A DNA stretch of 24,020 bases from Chara braunii (lineage: Eukaryota > Streptophyta > Charophyceae > Charales > Characeae), in contig BFEA01000770.1 of assembly GCA_003427395.1 (NCBI GenBank), forward strand, positions 249,040-273,059, given 5' to 3'. The translations under genes and the position numbers were made by a program. Below the pieces are notes generated by a model that worked only from the letters and a program-made list of their open reading frames with translations, was not told the origin of the DNA and did not search any database. Shown piece by piece: positions 9,595-17,966 of the stretch. Numbering within the stretch: the first letter of the stretch is position 1; every line of letters starts with the position of its first letter.

Positions 9595-10144
9595 TGTCGA
9601 GCGCATCGGCCCTCGTGTGAACGAGGACCCTCCCGGCCATGTCACGGAGGAGAAAAAACAAAAAGGGAAACAACTCGGGAACGATGCATACTGTTTCGTG
9701 AACCGCTAAACGGACGCAGTTACTTCGCTGCTTCCCCGCTCTAGTCGGGTGCGCCAGCTATACATCTCACGGTCCCCTACGAGAAGACACGTACCCGTGG
9801 GGCATAAGCTTGCATCCTTAAGGGGCTGTCACTACCCTTAGGGGTGTATCCCTATCGAGCTACTGATCCACGTGCGAAGGCTTTTAAATGCAATCGCGGA
9901 GGTAAATCGGCCGATGGCGTTTGCTCGTCTCGCTGCAGTATTGGAATTGTTTGACCAAACGCCGAATGAACCCGAGCGTCGTTCATTCCCGGGGGCGCTG
10001 ATCTCCCAAATACGAAGCGTACGCCGGTCGACTTGGACAGTCTCAACCAAACGTGAAAACAATCCTTAGTCCCTAACAATCAAACAACAAAAATCCCCAT
10101 ACCTTAAAACAAAATCACACAATCCAAAATCGTTGACTTGATGA
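9595..10144 (-). repeat. 5' LTR of gypsy-1 (partial, outer end undefined)
   Basis: On the minus strand the LTR ends in ...GCTCGACA at 9595, followed by GG and the PBS, so the inner boundary is well placed. The outer boundary is not visible; it may be near 10078 (ACA on the plus strand) or within the N gap. A CCTCGT/ACGAGG hairpin sits at about 9611-9626. No matching second LTR was found at the left end of the element. Confidence 0.6.
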
Positions 10145-10239
10145 NNNNNNNNNNNNNNNNNNNNNNNNNNNNNNNNNNNNNNNNNNNNNNNNNNNNNNNN
10201 NNNNNNNNNNNNNNNNNNNNNNNNNNNNNNNNNNNNNNN
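10145..10239. other. Assembly gap (N run)
   Basis: 95 consecutive Ns. Beyond it, up to about 12.9 kb, isolated single Ns occur every 20-60 bases, which suggests low-coverage or polymorphic repeat consensus. Confidence 0.99.
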
Positions 10240-10839
10240 AACTTTTATATTGTCGTTCCAATATTATTAATTTAAAGAAATAAACTACGAATGACCTTCT
10301 TATCATGACTACTGAAACTTGTTATGAATAGTTTCTGTAANTAAATATCACTGGTGCCATGCAGATCAACAAGTGATCTGGTTCCTGGTCGATGTTTGAA
10401 CTCCCGGTCCAACCACGATTCCGTACCATATACNACTATTTGGATGAGCAAATGACAACTTTGTTGGTCGCTTTGCCCTCCTGGACAATAATTACTCTTT
10501 CTGTTCCACGAATGATGGAGTATNCATCTCTAATGCCAAGTTACGCAACGCATAAATATTTCATCTTCCGCTGCTTTGCTTGACAACTTTTTCAGACGTT
10601 CGNTTTTCACTCTATCCAGCTTATTTTTATGCGAACGATTACCCCTCAATGCATAAGCATGATAGNGAAATCATCGGGGTAATCCNAATATTATCCANNC
10701 GNNGGTCCTAATTACATAAANTGTTTTGTTTTTGTNTTTAGATTNCCTCGTGAAATAATAAGTTATATGGTTTCCTCAACGGGACTGAGTCCATGCGAAG
10801 TGTTTTTCGAAATCTGAGTAAGATTTCAGAAGACNACGT
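10240..10839. other. Non-coding stretch with ambiguous bases
   Basis: No coding region or known RNA recognised. Several Ns limit reading. A weak B-box-like sequence on the minus strand near 10395-10415 lacks a partner A-box. Confidence 0.4.
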
Positions 10840-11927
10840 CTAATCCTGGTAAATCTCTCGCCCGCCNCGCACCTGNGCCTCCAATAAATCCAAACGTGNC
10901 ANCTCGTCGTCGTCNAAAATCAAAGTNGACCTNCNTNCACATCGCATGACTCTAACAATCNGAGTATTATANAAGGAGGTCATCCGAGAGGCTAGTCTCC
11001 AAACTACGACTCGGAGAGGTCGACTAAGTCCAAACAGGTGTCGAGTCTCTNTGTCCCGGATCCGGANGACNCCGAAACGNCTACCGGNCGAGGTAATCTT
11101 GATACTCANAATGACTCGAGAGAGACATTGGAGGTTACTCGCGCGNTGGAAATACAAAGTATAACCGTACAGCTCATCNGAAGTTCGAGCCGTGTTGGCT
11201 CTGAAATCCGCGCGAGTCTTAGGGAAAAATCCCTCGCCACTTCGAAGNAGTCCAATGAAGCCGAACCAGTCGATAGGAGATCCATCTCGTACTCGTAAAA
11301 GTCGNNCTGCACTCCTGATNAGATCCTCCTCGGNTGTATCGCGAACCAGCNGATACCTCGGGANTGTCAAGTCTCGTCGTGCTCCANGCATCNGCATATC
11401 AGNACGAATCCAAATTAGTNGCGTAAAAACTCCTCGAGTTTTTCAGCTTCATCTTCCAAATCATCATCATATAATGCTTCGGCTCNTATAATAGCGAACC
11501 TATTNNCACGTATCCGCTCTGCNTAGTATATGCCAAAGAACGGGCNTTGTCGCTCATTTAGCCAAAGNACGTAACGAATGAACGTCAACCTTATTTCAGG
11601 GATCTCGTCCACCCNNGGATTGAGTTCGTATGNCTNCAATACCACNAAGTTCATATTAACGAAGTGACGTTTGGNCAATGGCGGCGCGAACTCGTAGTGA
11701 ATAACNTCCAAGNCGGNNGGTNTCCTGAAAATAAGCCGTCTGGGGGNTCTCTGCGCACTGCCATCCCAAAACCGNGNAACGTCCTCCTCTNAGTACAGCT
11801 CTGACGGATTGTAAACAAGNCTGCCTATCCTTTCTACTCTTTCTCCATTACGCCTTTGGATTTCAACCCTTTCGGCCGCCGAATTGCGGTTGTAGAAAAG
11901 GAACAAGTCCATGGATCCCGCAGCCAT
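10840..11927 (-). CDS. Unidentified protein, two overlapping-frame parts (possible frameshift)
   Basis: Two open segments lie end to end on the minus strand. 11927-11415 starts MAAGSMDLFLFYNRNSAAER and is 170 residues, ending in an acidic LEDEAEKLEEF stretch. 11397-10840 is 185 residues, with LLRVRDGSPIDWFGFIG and GEGFFPKTRADFRANTAR. They are in different frames, and the change falls near an A5 run at about 11425-11429, so a single gene of about 360 residues with one indel or base-calling error is plausible. Composition is charged and soluble-looking, with no signal peptide or membrane segment. I recognise no family. Many Ns give unknown residues. It could be a gag-like or tyrosine-recombinase-free retroelement ORF, or a host gene fragment. 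Confidence 0.5.
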
Positions 11928-13245
11928 CTGAAAGAANAGGGAAGACGAATGTGATCAAGTTAAAANTAAGNATCACTTAAAACATTNGTCTTCCTTCTGG
12001 CCCGTGCTTCTTATGGCACGACCAACCTCGTCAGGAGTATCTAAATGTACTCCGTCCAGCTAGTGGAACATGAGTCGGGCTGCTTGTGGCGCCAACTCTC
12101 CATATGTTAGTGGTACCTAGGATGACAACTTAAACAGGATTGCTAAGGCAATTTTCCTTTTTCGAAAAGCGTCAAGAAATAAATTTTCTCCTGTGTGGAT
12201 GCCTTTTCCATTACCCTAAGAGGTGGTCTGGGATACTCCTTCTCCTCGCCCGAGTACAAATTTCGGATTTCAGAAGTCGGACCGTCTCCACCGAATCGGC
12301 ATAGTACCTCCCCGCAAAGCGGTCCACTTTGAGTCGATAACAGGGCCGACCCCTAAGGCAACGAACCCCCGCCCCAGATGCCTCCTAGAAAAACGGAAAA
12401 ACACCTACACGACAGACAAGTAGAGTCTTGCCGCCTAGCGTCAAAATAAACTTAGACGAAGAAAGAGGAATCGTAGAAAAATAGAATCATTCAGACTGAC
12501 AGGCATAGATGGAAGAGGGTTATTCGAGAAAGAATGAGTAACCTCAGGAATAAGTCTAAACCAAGTTGAATTTCTCTTCCTTATGCTCGCTTCGTTTCTC
12601 GTCGTCTTCTTTTTCTTTTATTTATACATAGAACACAAGCACAAAGATGAAAAGTCAACCATTCTTTCACCGTCATTACCCTCATCCATTTCAGTTCATT
12701 TGCCGTACCTGCAGTCAAAACNCAANGACACACANACCACCATGCATTCCTTTACCATTGTCAGACTCCCAGTCATACACGCAAGAACACACATNNTCTT
12801 CNCTTTTTCAATGAACATTCAGTGAAACAGNTCAAAGCAAGTGTGGGTTCACTCAGGTGTGAAGGGAACNGAGTCAATTTAACTNACCTTGAGTGAAGTT
12901 TTAACGGTACACCCAAGAANACCGTATAAATTTTACGCTCTCTTGACGAGAAGGTTGTCGTACCCTGTCGTCACCAAAGTGATCGACACCACTCCCTTGT
13001 GACGACGCCTCCTAGAGCACCCTCTCAACACTTAATTACTTTCCACTAATCCTGGCGGCATTTTCTAGTTACCGCCACTTGCGCCCAAAGTATGGTGTCT
13101 CCGTGGTGTCACCCTCACGTCACTTCAAAATGGAAACACCGCTTTGACGCACCTCCTCCGCTCAACGTCCCACCTCCACCTAGTGCACTGATACCGCCGT
13201 TACTGTCGTAAAGTAGCGCCGTCACTTGTAAGAATATGATGCTGA
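11928..13245. other. Non-coding stretch with scattered stem-loops
   Basis: No gene supported. Short inverted repeats are visible: CGTGC/GCACG at 12003-12019, GGAGTA/TACTCC at about 12035-12054, ACGGT/ACCGT near 12904-12925, and GTCGTCAC/GTGACGAC between about 12968 and 13006. From about 13020 the sequence becomes rich in CCGCC/ACCGC words, grading into the minisatellite that follows. Confidence 0.4.
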
Positions 13246-13625
13246 CGCCGCTAAAATTTCCTGCAGCGCTTCCGCACTACCGCCATAAAAAAACGGAGTT
13301 GCCGCCGTAAAAATCCGGCAACGCTGCCGCACCACCGCTGAAAAAACCCGTGCCGCCGCAACAAAATTTTGGCAGTATTTCAGTACCTCCGCAGTAAAAT
13401 CACGTGCCGCCGCAGTAGAATTCCGCCAGTCCTTCGGTACCTCCGCAGTAAAAGCATGTGTCACCGCAACAGAATTTCGGCAACACTTTTGTATTACCAC
13501 AGTAAAACCACGTGCCGCCGCAACAAAATTTCGACAGCACTTCCGTACTACCGCAATAAAACCCGGGGCCGCCGCTGCAGAATTTCGGCAACACTTCCGC
13601 ACTATAGTGGGAAAATTGCAAGCCA
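13246..13625 (-). repeat. 54-bp minisatellite, about seven diverged copies
   Basis: Seven consecutive units of about 54 bp, each starting GCCGCCGCAACAAAATTT or close to it, with a second half CCGTACTACCGCAGTAAAAC. Each unit is itself two related halves of about 26-28 bp (ACCGCAACAAAA versus ACCGCAGTAAAA). Since 54 is divisible by three, minus-strand frames stay open and give an 18-residue Cys/Ala/Arg-rich repeat, but more than one frame is open, which argues that this follows from the period rather than from coding. Edge units are the most diverged. Confidence 0.85.
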
Positions 13626-13639
13626 AAATTAGTAGAATT

Positions 13640-14088
13640 TGGCCCCCAGGCCCAAATCCCACAGCGCCGCACTGCCGCAGTCCCGCAGTACTACTGGGCC
13701 TGTCCCGTGGGACCAGCACCAGCCAGGGGTGAGGGGAGCAGAGTGCTCCCTGCCTTGGCTATGGCTGCCCATTCCTCCTCTTTGCGCTCCTCTGCAGTCC
13801 TCCAGCCTCTCCTCTCGTTGCCTCAGGCAGCAGCTCCAACAGCCAGCACTCAAGTGTGCTCGTCACACACTAGCAGCACGAGTGCAATTGTGTGGCAGTT
13901 GGGAGGCAGCTACCTTTTTTATATTGGCTGAGGAGGGCTGGACGTCACTCCAGCCCCCAGGCGAAATCGCGGGCTCACTGTGAGCCCTAGATCTGCCAAG
14001 ATCCAGGGTAGACTGTGGCCGCACCACAACCACAGCCTTAGTGTGGGGCGGTTTCTTTAACTGCCCTATTTTATTTTTCTCTTTTTTT
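13640..14088. other. GC-rich non-coding stretch
   Basis: No gene recognised. Open frames on both strands here are short and low in complexity. Short inverted repeats such as GGGCTCACTGTGAGCCC at about 13971-13986 link it to the stem-loop chain that follows. Confidence 0.35.
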
Positions 14089-14728
14089 CCCAGCTATCTC
14101 GGAATCTGGCGAGATAGCTGGGCTCCTGCCATTTCCAAATCAGTTTTTCTTTTATTTTTCTGATACAGGGTTGAAAAGATACAACCCTTTTCAGTTTGAT
14201 GTATCTGGACCCTTTTTCCGGGGCAGATACATCGAGGAAAAGACTGTATCTAGCCTTTTCCTTAGTGGCCCTTTAATTTTCAGGCTCCCTTCAAAAACGG
14301 AAGCCTGACAGTTACCTCTGGCAGCTTGTGCCAGAGGTAGCACCACGTGAGGACAAGTGTCCTCACCCAAAATAGAGAAAATAAAAGAAAAAAACTAACT
14401 TTCTAATTTTTACTGCATCTGGCTTCTTCCTTAGCCAGGTGCATGCTGTTGTATGCAACAACCCTCTTCCTTCTTCTCTGTTGTCCTCCCCTGAAAACGG
14501 GGGAGACAGTTGGCAGGTTGGGAGGAGTAGGACCTCCCTCTCCTAACTCCCACGTCCATCTCTCTCTCTCACTTCCACGCGAGTACTGTGGGCCGTGAGA
14601 TTCAAGATCTAGCGGCCACAGTGTGTTGGGCAAAAAGAAAACTAAGTGGAGCTTTGTGCTCCCACACATTCCCAAAGGACTGTTCTAGTCTTATCACGAG
14701 GCAGTTGCCTCGTTTTCAATTTTTTTTC

Positions 14729-14732
<4 letters not shown>

Positions 14733-14776
<44 letters not shown>
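14733..14776 (-). repeat. Poly(T) run (poly(A) on the minus strand)
   Basis: 44 uninterrupted Ts. This could be the A-tail of a minus-strand retroposon or a slippage-prone spacer within the stem-loop chain. I saw no flanking target-site duplication. Confidence 0.7.
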
Positions 14777-14950
14777 CATCCTTCCCCGTTTTTCCCACTG
14801 CCTGATCTCCAACGGCCACAAAACGGGAAAAAGGAACGAACTAAAAAAAAAGAACTAAAACTTACTTGTTTCAACGCCTGGGAAACAGGCGTCTTTACGC
14901 CCTCATGTCTTGGGGGCTGATTCATTCGATTTTGCTCACTCTACCCACGC

Positions 14951-15006
14951 CGACTGTAGAGGTTTTAACCTCCTGACGAGTCGGTGAAAGCCCGACGAAA
15001 CAGTCG
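14951..15006 (+). ncRNA. Complete type III hammerhead ribozyme (HHR-3)
   Basis: All parts of a type III hammerhead are present. Stem III CGACUGU (14951-14957) pairs perfectly with ACAGUCG (15000-15006). The triplet is GUA, with predicted cleavage after A14958. Stem I GAGGU/ACCUC (14959-14963 with 14968-14972) has loop UUUA. The core CUGACGA (14973-14979) has C at the variable seventh position. Stem II GUCGG/CCGAC (14980-14984 with 14992-14996) has a 7-nt loop, and GAAA is at 14997-15000. Seven perfect stem III pairs make it stable. It lies about 150 bp upstream of the degenerate HHR-4, to which it aligns, so the two form a tandem pair. RNA self-cleavage and possible circle formation are the expected role. 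Confidence 0.92.
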
Positions 15007-15107
15007 AGCACACTTCTGCAGCCCGTTCCACTGGGCTCAGAACTGTGGCAACGCACTTGCCCCTAAGCTAGGGGCGAGTTCATTCAAGTTTGCTCATCCA
15101 AAGATGA

Positions 15108-15158
15108 GCAGTCGAGTTCAGCCTCCAGATGAGTCGGTGAGAGTCTGACGAAATAGTC
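15108..15158 (+). ncRNA. Degenerate hammerhead ribozyme (HHR-4)
   Basis: The copy-B counterpart of HHR-1. Core CAGATGA at 15126-15132, with the same A in place of U4. Stem II is GTCGG/CTGAC with a G-U pair, GAAA is at 15150-15153, and stem I is GAG/CTC. Stem III is weak. It is probably inactive. The same core change in both copies means it predates their separation. Confidence 0.6.
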
Positions 15159-15550
15159 TTGCACAATCGTCCTTCCCCCCTCCTTCATCTTCCTATTCTG
15201 CGCCTGCATCCGGTCGCCATAAGCGCCGGGTTCATGCGCTACAACGCTCAGTTGCCCAAACGGGCGTTGAGCTTAGAAAACAAATAAAAAAAATCTAAAA
15301 TATATATATATAGAAATAACAATAATAAAAAAATCATGTCGCTGTATCTTTCCATGTTCTAGCGGAAGATTCACTCTCGTTTTGCACCTTCGAAAGTAGC
15401 AGCCAGGTCCATACGTCCGTTCGTTCGAAGCGAACGGTTACAAATAACAAAAGCAAAGAAGAAAAGAAAAATAAAACAAAATCCAAATAAAATCTAAAGA
15501 AAGGAAATCTAAAGAAAAGAAACCTAAGAAAAGAAAAACAAAGAACTCAC

Positions 15551-15626
15551 CTTGTTGTTGCAACAGTCGCCCGTTTTCACGGGCGCTGTCGAGTGCATTG
15601 GGGTTGTCAATGCCCCTGTCACTCAT
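15551..15626 (-). other. Exon-like coding segment with consensus 5' splice site (copy B)
   Basis: The same 76-bp segment as in copy A: ATG at 15626, 25 codons, then AAG|GTGAGT. Reading without splicing runs on into a hydrophobic Phe/Leu-rich tail encoded by the pyrimidine tract, which looks artificial. The Phe to Leu and Trp to Arg differences from copy A show no clear constraint. No family recognised. Confidence 0.3.
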
Positions 15627-15668
15627 GAGGGCGCCATGTGGCGCTTTGTCCTTTTGTTAGTTTTAGTT

Positions 15669-15699
<31 letters not shown>
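15669..15699 (+). repeat. (TA)n microsatellite
   Basis: About fourteen TA units at the position that holds (ATT)n in copy A. Confidence 0.85.
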
Positions 15700-15807
15700 T
15701 TTAGGTTTCCCGTTGGCTTATGCCAACGATCGTAATGCGTTCGTGGGTTCACCCACGAACTGTTGAAATGCAGATCCGAGTTCGAGTCCAGATGGACTCG
15801 AAAATAT

Positions 15808-15861
15808 TTTTTGGACTATTTCTCGATTTATGCGTGTCATCCTTGCGCAGGGGCCATGCTA
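15808..15861 (-). pseudogene. U6 snRNA 3'-half fragment, copy B
   Basis: The minus strand reads AGCATGGCCCCTGCGCAAGG, then ATGACACGCATAAATCGAG, then AAATAGTCCAAA. This is a near-exact match to plant-type U6 from the AGC triad to the 3' end. It lacks the 5' part and promoter. Next to it on the plus strand is a tRNA-type B-box (about 15774-15790), giving the same tail-to-tail tRNA/U6 junction as in copies A and C. Confidence 0.85.
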
Positions 15862-16232
15862 CCACCGCGCGACCAATCTCGGCCGTGTGATCCTTGTTAT
15901 CACGCGGTCGAGATCGACCGCGCCTTACAAAATCAGCAGCTCCAAAAGGAGTTTGCGCCCAGTAGCTTAGCAACCGCGCGACATTACTTTAGGTAGACTA
16001 GGTTTGGTTTTAACATTTCTTTATCCGCAAGTTCCTGCGGCTTCGACAAAAGCGTAGCCTTTGTCGTTCACACCCGATACCCCCGGACGTCACATGTGTC
16101 CGGACTAAAGTCCGAAAACTCTTAGTTTCTCAGTCATAGGTCAGGCCTGAATAAACGTTTGGCAAACGTCAGTTTCATCAAGTCCTTCAATTCAACGCAA
16201 GAGTCGGACAACGATCGACGTTCAAAAACACC

Positions 16233-16260
16233 GGCGAATACCCTTGTCAGGGTTTTTGCC
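16233..16260 (+). repeat. Terminal stem-loop of composite repeat, copy B
   Basis: GGCGAATACCCT, loop TGTC, AGGGTTTTTGCC. The stem has two weak pairs compared with the perfect inverted copy at 23287-23314. Confidence 0.65.
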
Positions 16261-16660
16261 CCGACAACGTTCCCGCACCCCTTTTCACCACCACCTCCTA
16301 TCCTACTAACTCATTTGCCAAACTGACTCCGCCATCTGAACCGCAGTGCCCCAAGAGCTCAGAATCGAGCCTTCACTCGTCCGTTTTCATTAGGAAACGG
16401 GCAACATCTGCTTTTTCTCACTCTCGCTCCTTCCTCTGTTCGCCATCCCCGACTTCGTCTTTCCAATGCACCTGGCGCAGATCCGCGCCTAGGTTCCCTT
16501 CACTCGTTTGCCCCTTTATCGCAGCCTTCCTGCTCCAACCCAAACCTCCCACCTCCTTCGTCTATTTTGCTTCAAGCCTCCCGCCACTCTCAGCGCAGGG
16601 CTAGTGGTTGGCTCAATCGAAGACCGTAGCATGCCGACACTTCACACACAACAGCAGAAG
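16261..16660. other. Non-coding stretch
   Basis: No gene recognised. Short open frames (for example 16508-16744 on the plus strand) run through the U6-like sequence and are not supported. Confidence 0.35.
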
Positions 16661-16765
16661 AAAAAGTCGGGCTTCCTCCCGATTTATACATATCATCCCT
16701 GCGCAGGGGCCACGCTAATCTTCTCTGTATCGTTCCAACTCTAACGGATGTCCCGAAGGTCTGCA
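16661..16765 (-). ncRNA. U6 snRNA-like gene or pseudogene with a variant 3' end
   Basis: U6 snRNA pairs with the 5' splice site and U2 in the spliceosome. The minus strand carries TTCGGGACATCCG, TTGGAACGATACAGAGAAG (ACAGAGA box intact), ATTAGC (AGC triad intact) and GGCCCCTGCGCA of the internal stem-loop. Downstream it departs from U6: GGATGATATGTATAAATC in place of GGATGACACGC..., and the 3' end is a TCGGG/CCCGA stem-loop ending in five Ts (16661-16665), a Pol III stop. RNA length would be about 96-100 nt, close to normal. The 5' hairpin is imperfect and no upstream TATA or plant USE was seen, so a pseudogene is more likely than a working variant. Confidence 0.75.
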
Positions 16766-17185
16766 CTTTGGTCACTACTGCCTTGGGACAGCCGCATCAT
16801 CTGGATCCTGACGCAGGCTTGCATTCTAACAGTTCAGTGGTGTATCCACTGAACTAGGTTCTTGGGCCTCACGGTCGGTCCTGGTACCGGCACCGGGCCG
16901 TGTCCCAAAATAGAGGAGATTTAGAAAGTAGAGAATGAAAAATAGAAACACGCAGAATAAAAAAATAGAATAATAGGGAATGAAAAATAGAAAAAACTTT
17001 AGAAATAAAATATAATAATCATCACAAAAACCCGGGTGGGAGAGGGGACCGTTGGAACTCGGTCCTCGGTCTTACCCCGCGGGCCCACGGTCGGATCCCC
17101 CAGCAAAAACTAAGGGGGATAGTCCCGCGGGACCCTCAACCCCTCAGTATATCTCCAATGTGCGCTCCTTCGTTGCTCCGCCGCT
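16766..17185. other. Non-coding stretch with one strong stem-loop
   Basis: A perfect 9-bp hairpin GTTCAGTGG/CCACTGAAC lies at about 16831-16853. On the minus strand TAGTTCAGTGGATA there resembles a tRNA A-box, but I found no B-box at the right distance. An A-rich tract with repeated GAAAAATAGAA words occupies 16910-17010. Confidence 0.35.
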
Positions 17186-17256
17186 CACTGCTGGCCTCGA
17201 TCCCGGGATCCGCCTGGTGAAAGTCCAATGCTGTAACCAATAGGGCTAAGCGGCCT
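17186..17256 (-). pseudogene. tRNA-Glu(UUC)-like sequence, SINE head or pseudogene
   Basis: On the minus strand, A-box TAGCCCTATTGG (17248-17237) and B-box GGGATCGAGG (17204-17195) are 44 nt apart between starts, the spacing of a true tRNA. The anticodon-loop region reads ACTTTCACC, fitting tRNA-Glu with anticodon UUC. The acceptor arms do not pair well. It is a different sequence from the tRNA-Glu-like insertion at 1036-1104 but of the same class. Confidence 0.55.
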
Positions 17257-17937
17257 AAGCCCAAGCCTGGTTCTAGTTGGCGCAACTCTCCATGTAAAGA
17301 GTAACTGCAGCTTGCCCGGGCCTGCGAGGGTGTGCCAAGGCCATCGCTTGGCTTATCCTTTAGATCCATGGCCCCGCACGCGCGCCGTGCAGACTTGGGG
17401 CGGGTTTTTACTTGGCCCGCCGTGCACATAGCCCTGCAATGCCACGGCCAACAGGCTGGGGCTTCCCCACTCTGCTTCTTTTTCGCGGAAAGGCCGCCCT
17501 TTTATTGTCTCCTTGCCGGGAACGACCCGGTTTTTACTTATATCGCACACACCTTGCGCCAACCCAGCTAACTTTCGCAAGGCGGCGTCTACCGCCAACG
17601 CGCACAGCCACTTAGTACTCGCACACTCCTTATTACACGGCCTCAAAAAAATGTCGTTTCCTAGTAAGTCAAACAAAACCCTCCCCTAGTCACAACCTTA
17701 CCTGATCAACGCAACGCTGCCTGTAACTTCTCTCGTACGTGCGAGGCTGCGATCGCCTCAGAAATTCTAGCCTGACACTTACTTACCGTATCGGTGTTTC
17801 ATAGCCTACATTAGTCAGACGTTTGATCAGGCTAGCGCGTGCCCACAAAATGCACGCCCACACACTCTCTAATCAACAAAGATGGGACGCGCCCCTAGAT
17901 ATCGTCAAACGCGTTCTTCTTGTAAGCTGCAAAAAAT

Positions 17938-17966
17938 GTGCCCAAATACCCTTGTAAGGGTGTTCG
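17938..17966 (+). repeat. Fourth, diverged copy of the terminal stem-loop
   Basis: CCCAAATACCCTTGTAAGGG followed by TGTTCGGGCC keeps the AAATACCCTTGT..AGGG pattern of the repeat terminus and the shared downstream GCGACGTCCCCGTC. No tRNA/U6 or hammerhead piece was recognised immediately to its left, so it may be a truncated relative. Confidence 0.5.

Larger units (their letters stand above)
3281..10144 (-). mobile_element. Decayed Ty3/gypsy LTR retrotransposon (gypsy-1)
   Basis: Read on the minus strand the order is 5' LTR, PBS, gag with zinc knuckle, aspartic protease, reverse transcriptase, RNase H, integrase. Integrase following RNase H is diagnostic for Ty3/gypsy. The gag-protease block is in one frame and RT through integrase in another, changing between about 6760 and 6695. 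Around eleven in-frame stops interrupt it, at 9192, 9093, 8877, 8034, 7611, 6137, 5066, 4280, 3803, 3662 and 3356 (approximate left ends). No chromodomain was seen after the GPY/F module. The 3' LTR was not found and the 5' LTR runs into the N gap, so the element is incomplete and non-functional as read. Confidence 0.9.
14089..15075. repeat. Chain of consecutive perfect stem-loops
   Basis: Nearly back-to-back hairpins that I checked by eye: 14089-14101/14110-14122 (13 bp), 14167-14173/14182-14188, 14198-14207/14224-14233, 14235-14242/14255-14262, 14281-14286/14302-14307, 14313-14322/14330-14339 (10 bp), 14347-14354/14359-14366, 14415-14424/14433-14442, 14447-14451/14456-14460, 14486-14491/14500-14505, 14697-14703/14706-14712, 14874-14880/14886-14892, 15020-15024/15033-15037 and 15059-15065/15069-15075. 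Loops are mostly 2-12 nt and stems differ in sequence, so these are independent hairpins, not copies of one. Some intervening tracts are A-rich and begin with words resembling splice donors on the minus strand. Confidence 0.75.
15077..16260 (+). mobile_element. Composite hammerhead/hairpin repeat, copy B
   Basis: Collinear with copy A from its first base, ending at the same terminal stem-loop (16233-16260). It lacks the HHR-2 block and the 466-bp insertion of copy A. Its U6 fragment is longer than that of copy A, reaching the AGCATGGCCCC part. The hairpin at 15739-15747/15752-15760 is a perfect 9-bp stem here but has a mismatch in copy A. The upstream flank (14874-15076) with HHR-3 is probably part of the same element. 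Confidence 0.75.

Noticed and set aside
13246-13625. CRISPR-like array
   Set aside because: Units are contiguous with no unique spacers, and the context is eukaryotic.
13222-13719. Minus-strand ORF giving an 18-residue Cys/Arg/Ala repeat
   Set aside because: Explained by a 54-bp minisatellite whose length is a multiple of three; another frame is equally open.
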